A stretch of 64,000 bases of DNA, taken from NCBI RefSeq assembly GCF_022919135.1, contig NZ_CP095049.1, forward strand, positions 2,856,501-2,920,500, written 5' to 3'. This DNA comes from Hymenobacter cellulosivorans. Its GTDB lineage: Bacteria; Bacteroidota; Bacteroidia; Cytophagales; Hymenobacteraceae. This document shows positions 42,754 through 49,676 of the stretch, in pieces. Both the position numbers and the translations under genes were made by a program. Every line of letters begins with the position of its first letter. Positions within the stretch are counted from its first letter, which is position 1. The notes under the pieces were generated by a model. It saw only the letters and a list, made by a program, of their open reading frames with translations, was not told the DNA's origin and ran no database searches.

Positions 42754-42810
42754 GATGATTTGACGATGAGGTTGTTGGTCGGCCGAGCGCGGTAACAAAC
42801 GGCCGACTCG

Positions 42811-43866
42811 CTACGGTTTTTCCGACAGACGCTTGTCCGTCAGGAATTGCTCGTCGGTCAGCGTCTGCAGAAAAGCCAGCAGGTCGGTTTTTTCCTGGGC
42901 ACTCAGAGGAATCCCAATGGTGCCGTCGGTTTGCAGCTGCGAATCGAGCGTGGGCGAAGGCTGCACGCCATGGTCATAATGGTCCAGTACCTGTTCCAGC
43001 GTCTGAAAGCGCCCGTCGTGCATGTAGGGTGCCGTGCGAAACACGTTGCGCAGGGAAGGCACTTTGAACTTGCCCCGGTCGGTGGCCAGCTGGGTGATGC
43101 GTGCCCGGCCCGAGTCGGCCGCAAATGTCCGGTCCAGCCCGTTGTTACGGTAGGAATTGTCAGTAAACAAGTCCGTGCTGTGGCAGGGCGTGCATTTCTG
43201 GGTCAGTACGGCTAGGCCCCGAAGCTCAACCGGCGTCAGCGTGCCGCCACTCTCGTGGCGCACGTAGTGGTCGTAGCGCGAGTTGGCCGACGTCAGGGAC
43301 GCCGTAAATTGCGCCAGTGCCCGCAGCAGCTGGTAGGAGTCAATGGGTTTGGAGCCAAATACAACGGCGAAGCGCTGTGGGTACGAAGCATCCGCGTTGA
43401 GCTTACGAACCACGTTTTCCATCGTCTCGTCCATCTCGTGCGCATCGGTCAGGGGCGCCACAGGCATGGTTTCGAGGTGATTGGAGCCGCCGTCCCAGAG
43501 AAACGTGCGCTGCCAGCGCAGATTCTGCAGGGCCGGAGCATTGCGCGTACCCAGCAGCCCGTCGATGCCGTGGCTCAGGGTGTGGCCGGCGTGGGCAAAG
43601 GCCACAAACTGCTGGTGGCAGCTACCGCAGGAGATGGTACCGTCGCGGGAAAGGCGGGGGTCGTAAAACAGGGTCCGACCCAGCTCAAAACCGGCTTTAG
43701 TTGGTGGGTTTTGGTCTAAACCGTACACCGGAGCCGGAAAATTGGCGGGTAATACGCTGCCGGGTATCGTTTCGGGGGCCACCTCCACCTCGGACTGACA
43801 GCCCGCTACCAGCAGTGCTGCTAGCCCCACGGCCAGCAGCACCCTGGGAGTGCGTTGCGTCGTCAT
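42811..43866 (-). CDS. Diheme MauG/CCP-family lipoprotein, MbnH-like by context
   Basis: A 351-residue lipoprotein (lipobox LLVAGC, cysteine 23) with two heme sites, CGSCH (80-84) and CTPCH (225-229), and the APYMHDGRFQTLEQVLDHYDHG block. It starts eight bases after the MbnP-family gene. In methanobactin and related copper loci, MbnH is a diheme MauG-family enzyme that oxidises a tryptophan of its partner MbnP to kynurenine; this pair fits that arrangement. Function as a simple peroxidase remains possible. Confidence 0.87.
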   Translation of the reverse strand: MTTQRTPRVLLAVGLAALLVAGCQSEVEVAPETIPGSVLPANFPAPVYGLDQNPPTKAGFELGRTLFYDPRLSRDGTISCGSCHQQFVAFAHAGHTLSHGIDGLLGTRNAPALQNLRWQRTFLWDGGSNHLETMPVAPLTDAHEMDETMENVVRKLNADASYPQRFAVVFGSKPIDSYQLLRALAQFTASLTSANSRYDHYVRHESGGTLTPVELRGLAVLTQKCTPCHSTDLFTDNSYRNNGLDRTFAADSGRARITQLATDRGKFKVPSLRNVFRTAPYMHDGRFQTLEQVLDHYDHGVQPSPTLDSQLQTDGTIGIPLSAQEKTDLLAFLQTLTDEQFLTDKRLSEKP

Positions 43867-43874
43867 CTGTCGCC

Positions 43875-44642
43875 TTAGTTGGCGTGAATATGATCCACGC
43901 GGAACATACCGGCCGCGTAGTTATCCGCTATTTTGACCGCGGCAGCTCCCGGCATGTGGGCCGTGCTGAAGGTGGCAAACCGGACCTCGGTGGGGCCGGT
44001 CAGAATCTTCATCACATCCACTTTCAGATGCATTTCGGGCGCGTGGTCGGCCCGAATGAGGAGCTTAGAGCCGGTAGGGAAGGCTGGTGAAACGGTTCGA
44101 ATGGCGTTGTTCACGCCCTCAAAGCCCCCAACATGGTATGTAAAGGCTCCCGAGCCAGCTTCCGGCGACCGGCCTTCCAGCTTCAGAAAAATGTAGCCCG
44201 TGTTCCAGCTCCAGAACATGTCGCTCGGGGCCAGGGCTCCCTGCTGGGCTCCGGCCGTGTTGCGGGCCGCGTCGACGCCGATGGTGAAGGTAATACCCGT
44301 GTAGTCACCGGCTGGGACGTTTTCCAGGGTCAGCACTTTCGACTCGGTGCGGGCGGCATCCACCAAGTAGTAGCTCTCGGGCTGAGCGTATTCGCTGCCG
44401 TCTTCCTTGCGCAACCGGATATTGGAAATGTAGTAGCGCAGCGTGCTCACCGAGAAATGGTCGCCGCTGGGAGTGGTATAATTCGGCGTAGTGGCGTTCA
44501 TTACCAAGGTGCTGGAGCCCACTACGTGGTCCATCTCAAGGGCAAGTTTGCCTACCTGGGGTTCGGCGTCGGCGTCTTTTTTGCAGCCGCTGAAGGAAAA
44601 GGCCAGGAGGGAAAGGGCCAGGAAAAGCTGGGGAAATTTCAT
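43875..44642 (-). CDS. MbnP-family copper-binding-type lipoprotein
   Basis: A 255-residue lipoprotein (lipobox SFSGC, cysteine 20) of the MbnP family: VGKLALEMDHVVGS at the start, the STLRYYISNIRL strand, YYLVDAARTES, GDYTGITFTIGVD and the conserved DMFWSWNTGYIFLKLEG with W144 and W146. MbnP proteins bind copper through a modified tryptophan; either tryptophan could be the target of the adjacent diheme enzyme. Several histidines (HHVGGF-like region, DHAPEMHLKVD, the terminal DHIHAN) could be ligands. The ATG at 44642 is the signal peptide start. Confidence 0.83.
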   Translation of the reverse strand: MKFPQLFLALSLLAFSFSGCKKDADAEPQVGKLALEMDHVVGSSTLVMNATTPNYTTPSGDHFSVSTLRYYISNIRLRKEDGSEYAQPESYYLVDAARTESKVLTLENVPAGDYTGITFTIGVDAARNTAGAQQGALAPSDMFWSWNTGYIFLKLEGRSPEAGSGAFTYHVGGFEGVNNAIRTVSPAFPTGSKLLIRADHAPEMHLKVDVMKILTGPTEVRFATFSTAHMPGAAAVKIADNYAAGMFRVDHIHAN

Positions 44643-44748
44643 CTTCGAAAAAACAGGAGTAAAACCAAATAGGCAGCACGAAGCATTCCCGGATGGGAGC
44701 AATGGCAGCCAAGCCCGGCTACTAGCGAAGCAGCCGGCTACGTTGGAA

Positions 44749-45129
44749 TTAAGCCCGGAATGACGGAGGATGAAAAATGCTGTGCGCGGGCGTAAAGCAG
44801 TACGGCGCGCTGGAACTGCGCCCAAATAGGGCAGGTGCCGCCGGTACAGCAGCCGGGGCAGATAAAAGAGCCCGCACGGGTAGCAAGGCGTCGTACTTCA
44901 CTTTCGCAAAGCCGCCGGCGGGCGCCTTGCTTTCGGCCGATTCGGCTTTGCGCAGCTTTTTGGCCAGGTGGCACTTGCCGTTACACTGGAGCTTGGGCTT
45001 GTCCTTATTGACGCAGAACAGCTCGGTAATTCGCTCCTTGTGCAGCTGATAATCCATTACCACCAGCTCCCGACTGAAAGTCTGGAGCAAAATCAGGGTG
45101 GTAAGAAGATAAGCCAGCGTACGTGCCAC
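44749..45129 (-). CDS. Small exported Cys protein with CNGKCHL motif
   Basis: A 126-residue protein with an N-terminal hydrophobic segment and the motif FCVNKDKPKLQCNGKCHLAKKL (C39, C49, C53, H54), which looks like a soft-metal site. The C-terminal half is low-complexity and hydrophobic. Small proteins with this CNGKCHL core occur in Bacteroidota near metal transport genes. It starts with GTG and lies 106 bases upstream of the MbnP gene on the same strand, so it may be the first gene of the copper locus. Confidence 0.65.
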   Translation of the reverse strand: MARTLAYLLTTLILLQTFSRELVVMDYQLHKERITELFCVNKDKPKLQCNGKCHLAKKLRKAESAESKAPAGGFAKVKYDALLPVRALLSAPAAVPAAPALFGRSSSAPYCFTPAHSIFHPPSFRA

Positions 45130-45157
45130 AGGGAGGAGTTGGTACCACTAAGAATAC

Positions 45158-45209
45158 CAAATATACACGGGCAGCTCGAAAAACAGTTCGGCCAGCCAGC
45201 GCAAATGTA
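45158..45209 (-). promoter_or_regulatory. Two tandem -7 boxes upstream of the copper-type locus
   Basis: TATATTTG (45158-45165) and TACATTTG (45202-45209), both perfect -7 matches on the minus strand. The proximal one leaves a 28-base leader. Neither has TTG at the ideal -33 distance; the second lies against the stop codon of the upstream gene. Confidence 0.45.
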
Positions 45210-45210
45210 T

Positions 45211-45738
45211 TTAGGAAGCCACCAATTGCTCGGCCTGTTCTTTCAGGAGCTGCAGATACAGCGAATTGTCGAGCTCACCGTTGCTGAGCAAATACTTGTC
45301 GAGGCTGGGCAGACGAACCCGGGCCGGCAGTACCAGCGTGCCCAGATACATCAGGATATCGGTCAGGTGGCTTAAGGCCAGCAGGCCGCCCTGGGTACCG
45401 GCACTCAGGCCCACCAGCGCCGCCCGCTTACCCCGGATGCCGCCCGGATAGGGCAATCCGTCGATGAAAGATTTGAGCACGCCGGGAATTGAGCAGTTGT
45501 ATTCAGGCACAATAAAGACCAGCTTATCGGCCGACTCCGCCTGTCGCACCAGCTTGTTGAACTGCTCGTGCTTGCCGGTATTCTCGTACAGAGCCGAGGT
45601 AATGAAGTCGCCGGGCAGGTCGGCCAAATCCAGGATCTGGTATTCAGCGCCCATATCCTCAAGCAGGGCCGCGTAGATGTTGGCGACGCGACGGGCGCGG
45701 GAGGCCGGCCGATTGGTACCGGCAATAATAGTAATCAT
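45211..45738 (-). CDS. NAD(P)H-dependent FMN reductase family protein
   Basis: A 175-residue flavodoxin-fold reductase. The phosphate loop ITIIAGTNRPASRARRVANI, FIVPEYNCSIPGVLKSFIDGLP (PEYN motif) and ALVGLSAGTQGGLLALSHL match the NADPH-dependent FMN reductase/azoreductase-like family. The substrate is unknown (quinone, chromate or azo dyes in relatives). The ATG at 45738 starts the first strand; the longer reading adds unrelated residues. Confidence 0.87.
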   Translation of the reverse strand: MITIIAGTNRPASRARRVANIYAALLEDMGAEYQILDLADLPGDFITSALYENTGKHEQFNKLVRQAESADKLVFIVPEYNCSIPGVLKSFIDGLPYPGGIRGKRAALVGLSAGTQGGLLALSHLTDILMYLGTLVLPARVRLPSLDKYLLSNGELDNSLYLQLLKEQAEQLVAS

Positions 45739-45915
45739 GCGAAAGCAGGCGAGTAGAAAGGCGGAGCAAAACGGTAGCTGAACCGCTAAACTAGTGCAGT
45801 AAGCCAGAACCACCCCAGAATGTTACTTCGTGGAACCAATAAATTGGCTTGGGGGCAAAAAGAAAAGCGCGAAACGAGGATTCGTTTCGCGCTTTCAGAA
45901 TAGGATTGCCGCAGT

Positions 45916-46701
45916 TTACGCCAGATTGTTCGACGTTGCTTTGGCCGACAGAAACTCGCGGTTCAGGATGGCAATGTTTTCCAGCGAGATGCCCACGGGG
46001 CATTCGGCGGCACAGGAGCCAATGTTGGAGCAGGCGCCAAAGCCTTCCTTGTCCATCTGGGCCACCATGTTTTCCACGCGGGTTTTGCGCTCTACCTGAC
46101 CCTGAGGCAGCAAAGCCAGCTGGGATACTTTGGCCGAAACGAACAGCATAGCCGAAGCATTCTTGCAGGCCGCAACGCAGGCACCGCACCCAATGCAGGT
46201 AGCTGCTTCGAAGGCTCGGTCAGCAATGTCCTTGGGCACCGGAATTTCGTTGCCGTCGGGTACGCCACCGGTATTTACGCTGATATAACCACCCGCCTGA
46301 ATAATCCGGTCGAAGGCCGAGCGGTCTACGCTGAGGTCTTTGTTGACGGGGAAGGCGTTAGCGCGCCAGGGCTCGATAGTGATGGTATCGCCGTCCGAGA
46401 ACTTGCGCATGTGCAGCTGGCAGGTAGTCGTGCCGGCTTCCGGACCGTGGGCCCGGCCATTGATGAACAGGTTACACGAGCCGCAGATACCTTCGCGGCA
46501 GTCGTGGTCAAAGGCTACCGGATCATCGCCGCGACGCAGCAGATCCTCATTGAGTACGTCCAGCATCTCCAGGAACGACATCTCGGGGGAAATGTCCTTT
46601 ACCTGGTAATCTACAATTTGGCCTTGGGCGTTGCGGTTTTTCTGCCGCCACACCTTCAGCGTGAGATTCATTGGTTTGGCATTCGGGTTACTTCCAGCCA
46701 T
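45916..46701 (-). CDS. sdhB: Succinate dehydrogenase iron-sulfur subunit (SdhB)
   Basis: A 261-residue subunit carrying three iron-sulfur clusters between the flavoprotein and the membrane. The [2Fe-2S] ligands are in [16 protein letters not shown], and the C-terminal ferredoxin domain has [13 protein letters not shown] and [15 protein letters not shown]. It is the last gene of the sdhC-sdhA-sdhB unit. It has the larger, C-terminally variant form typical of cytochrome b558-type enzymes in Bacteroidota. Confidence 0.94.
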   Translation of the reverse strand: MAGSNPNAKPMNLTLKVWRQKNRNAQGQIVDYQVKDISPEMSFLEMLDVLNEDLLRRGDDPVAFDHDCREGICGSCNLFINGRAHGPEAGTTTCQLHMRKFSDGDTITIEPWRANAFPVNKDLSVDRSAFDRIIQAGGYISVNTGGVPDGNEIPVPKDIADRAFEAATCIGCGACVAACKNASAMLFVSAKVSQLALLPQGQVERKTRVENMVAQMDKEGFGACSNIGSCAAECPVGISLENIAILNREFLSAKATSNNLA

Positions 46702-46709
46702 TTTATTTC

Positions 46710-46817
46710 TGAATTATGAATTATGAATTGAAAATTATGAATTGAAGTCAGGAAGCGGAAAGGGGAGCTATGGGAGGCTGGTCCCATTCCACTTCCTGAT
46801 TTCTAATCCATAATTCA
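46710..46817. repeat. Inverted pair of degenerate heptamer arrays, sdhA-sdhB gap
   Basis: Left array: TGAATTA twice, TGAATTG, AAAATTA, TGAATTG, AAGTCAG, GAAGCGG (46710-46758). Right array, opposite strand: TGAATTA, TGGATTA, GAAATCA, GGAAGTG (46790-46817). Period exactly 7. It fills the gap between sdhA stop and sdhB start. Confidence 0.78.
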
Positions 46818-46820
46818 GTT

Positions 46821-48754
46821 TTACTTATAGCTGCGCTGGGTCAGCTTCACGTTCTCGAACTGCAGGTCTTCCTTGTTCAGGATTTCCGGCTGGTTGTCGC
46901 CCGTGTACTGCCAAGCGGCCACGTAGGCGTACTCGTCGTCGTTACGCAGGGCCTCACCTTCCGGCGTCTGGTATTCCTCGCGGAAGTGGCCGCCGCAGCT
47001 TTCGTTGCGGTTCAGCGCGTCATCAACCATCAACTCGCCCAGCTCCAGGAAGTCGGCTACGCGGCCGGCTTTTTCCAGGGACTGGTTTAGCTCCTCATTG
47101 GTGCCTACCAATTTCAGGTCACTCCAGAACTCCTTGCGCAGTTTCTGAATCTCCTGTTTGGCGTGCTGCAGACCTTGGGCATTGCGGGCCATGCCGCAAT
47201 ATTCCCACATGATGTGCCCCAATTGCTTATGGAAGTCGTCGGGGGTGCGGGTGCCGTTGATGCTCAGGAATTTCTGAATCCGGGCCCGCACTTCGGCTTC
47301 GGCTTCCGCAAAGGCCGGATGCTCGGTCGTAACCGGCGTCGGCGGCGTGTTAGCCAAGTAGTCGCCAATGGTGTAGGGAATCACAAAGTACCCGTCGGCC
47401 AAACCCTGCATCAGGGCGGAGGCCCCGAGGCGGTTGGCGCCGTGGTCGGAGAAGTTGCATTCGCCGGTAGCGTAGAGGCCAGGCACCGTGGTCTGCAGGT
47501 TGTAGTCTACCCAGAGGCCGCCCATCGTGTAGTGTACGGCTGGGTAAATGCGCATGGGCTCCTCGTAGGGGTTTTCGCCGGTAATCTTGGCGTACATATC
47601 GAAGAGGTTGCCGTACTTCTGGCTTACCCAGTCGGCACCGTTGCGCTTGATGGCGTCGGCGAAGTCGAGGTATACGGCCAAGCCGCTGCTACCTACACCC
47701 CGGCCTTCGTCGCACATCATTTTGGCGTTGCGCGAAGCTACATCTCGGGGTACCAGGTTACCGAAAGCGGGATATTTCCGCTCCAGGAAGTAGTCCCGGT
47801 CTTCCTCCCGGATATCACCTACGCGGATTTCACCTTTCCGCAGGCGTTCCGCCGTGGCTTTCTCTTTGGGAACCCACACCCGGCCGTCGTTACGCAGCGA
47901 CTCCGACATGAGCGTCAGCTTCGACTGGTAGTCGCCCGATACCGGGATACAGGTGGGGTGAATCTGCGTGAAGCAGGGGTTGGCAAAGTAGGCGCCCTTC
48001 TTGTGGGCCCGCCACGCAGCCGTAGCATTGGAGTACTTCGCATTGGTGCTCAGGTAGAATACGTTGCCGTAGCCACCCGTAGCCAACACCACCGCGTGCG
48101 CCGAGTGCTGCTGAATCTCGCCCGAAATCAGGTTGCGCGTGATGATGCCGCGAGCCTTGCCGTCGACCACCACCACATCCAGCATTTCGGACCGGGTATA
48201 TAGCTTGACCTTACCGTAGGCTACCTGCCGGCTCAGGGCCGAGTAAGCACCCAGCAAGAGCTGCTGTCCGGTCTGGCCGCGGGCGTAGAACGTGCGGCTT
48301 ACCTGGGCACCACCGAAAGAGCGGTTGGCCAGCAAGCCACCGTATTCGCGGGCGAAAGGCACGCCCTGCGCCACGCACTGGTCGATAATGTTAACCGACA
48401 CCTGAGCCAACCGGTACACGTTGGCTTCCCGGGCGCGGTAGTCGCCCCCTTTCACGGTGTCGTAGAACAAACGGTAGATGGAGTCCCCGTCGTTCTGGTA
48501 GTTTTTGGCGGCATTGATACCACCCTGCGCGGCAATAGAGTGGGCGCGGCGGGGCGAGTCATGGAAGGTGAAGGCCTTCACGTTGTAGCCCAGCTCAGCC
48601 AGCGAAGCTGCGGCAGAAGCCCCAGCCAGGCCGGTGCCTACTACGATGATGTCGTACTTCCGCTTGTTGGCGGGGTTAACGAGCTTGACGTTGAACTTAT
48701 GCTTTTCCCACTTCTCGGCTATTGGCCCTCGGGAATTTTGGAATCCAGAATCAT
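46821..48754 (-). CDS. sdhA: Succinate dehydrogenase flavoprotein (SdhA), apparent frameshift near the start
   Basis: The main frame from 48581 down covers [18 protein letters not shown], the FAD histidine region, the catalytic [15 protein letters not shown] area and a normal C-terminus. Upstream the same frame continues through [41 protein letters not shown], i.e. the FAD-binding GxGxxG, but has no start codon. The expected start [10 protein letters not shown] is present at 48754 in another frame and stops after one more residue. One extra G at 48724-48725 (GG instead of GGG, plus strand) would join the two into a normal protein. It is therefore either a one-base sequencing error in a short homopolymer or a real recent mutation. 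SdhA oxidises succinate to fumarate. Confidence 0.88.
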
Positions 48755-48775
48755 CGGAATGGTCGAGGTTAGGAT

Positions 48776-49447
48776 TTATTTGAAAAAGTAGAAGTACAAG
48801 GGCATAACCGCAAAACCGGCCGAAACGAGGACCGAGAAGGCATAGCCCACGAACTTGATGGCCGGCGTATACTTGCGGTGATTCAGACCCAGGGTCTGGA
48901 AAGCACTGCGGAAGCCGTGAATCAGGTGGTAACCCAGGGCAATCTGGGCTGCAACGTACAGAATTACATACCAGAGCTGCTTGAAGGAAGTAGCTACCAG
49001 CGTGTAAAGGTCGTCGTTGTTGTTGATGTCCGGGTCCAGCTCGCCGAAGCGTGCCCGGTAGAAGAAGTTATATAAGTGCACCAACAAGAAAATCAGGATG
49101 ATGGTGCCCAGCAAACCCATGTTGCGCGACTGCCAGGGGCTATTCTGCTCAGCGTGGTTGCTGGCGTAGTTGCTGCCTCGGGCCGTCTTGTTGCGCTGCG
49201 TCAGCACGATGGACTCGTAGATGTGAAAGCCGAAGCCGAGGACCAACACCCATTCGACGGTGCGAATCAGCGGATTGGTACCCATGAAGTGCGAGTAAAC
49301 ATTGAAGGCCTGCCCACCATCATCTTTGAACAACTGCAAGTTGCCGATGAGGTGAACAACCAAAAAAGAGCACAGAAACAGGCCGGTGATGGCCATGATA
49401 ATCTTGCGGCCAATGCTACTGGAAAACGTTTTACTGATCCAACTCAT
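48776..49447 (-). CDS. sdhC: Succinate dehydrogenase cytochrome b558 subunit (SdhC)
   Basis: A 223-residue membrane anchor with five helices and heme-ligand histidines ([45 protein letters not shown]). This is the single-subunit diheme cytochrome b type that reduces menaquinone. It is the first gene of the operon, 21 bases before the predicted sdhA start. Confidence 0.93.
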   Translation of the reverse strand: MSWISKTFSSSIGRKIIMAITGLFLCSFLVVHLIGNLQLFKDDGGQAFNVYSHFMGTNPLIRTVEWVLVLGFGFHIYESIVLTQRNKTARGSNYASNHAEQNSPWQSRNMGLLGTIILIFLLVHLYNFFYRARFGELDPDINNNDDLYTLVATSFKQLWYVILYVAAQIALGYHLIHGFRSAFQTLGLNHRKYTPAIKFVGYAFSVLVSAGFAVMPLYFYFFK

Positions 49448-49487
49448 AGGAGCTACTGGTGGTTTTGAAACGGTCGGTTGTATCGGT

Positions 49488-49518
49488 CAAAGGTACATGC
49501 CGACCATGTACTAAACAA
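49488..49518 (-). promoter_or_regulatory. Promoter of the sdhCAB operon
   Basis: Minus strand: TTG (49518-49516), 20 bases, then TACCTTTG (49495-49488), about 40 bases upstream of the sdhC start. A near-consensus Bacteroidota promoter. Confidence 0.65.
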
Positions 49519-49676
49519 TCCGAATTAGCGTTAACTGGGGTGGTGAATCAATCTTGGACTAAAGCCGTTAGAGAGTTTCATCATAGGAGCAACCCGGGTA
49601 ACCTCTTTTTTGTTAGGATTCTACCAGGCTTTTCTCGACCTTCTTTTTTATCTCAGCTTACTAATCGTTTCATTCT

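Noticed and set aside
41743..45129. A methanobactin biosynthesis cluster
   Set aside because: No MbnA precursor peptide, MbnB or MbnC was seen; only the MbnP/MauG-type part is present.
29512..46817. CRISPR arrays as an explanation for the tandem words
   Set aside because: Units of 7-8 bp without spacers and no cas genes; degenerate repeats in opposite orientations do not fit CRISPR.
48579..48581. GTG at 48581 as the true sdhA start
   Set aside because: It would remove the FAD-binding N-terminus, which is clearly encoded just upstream; a one-base indel explains the data better.
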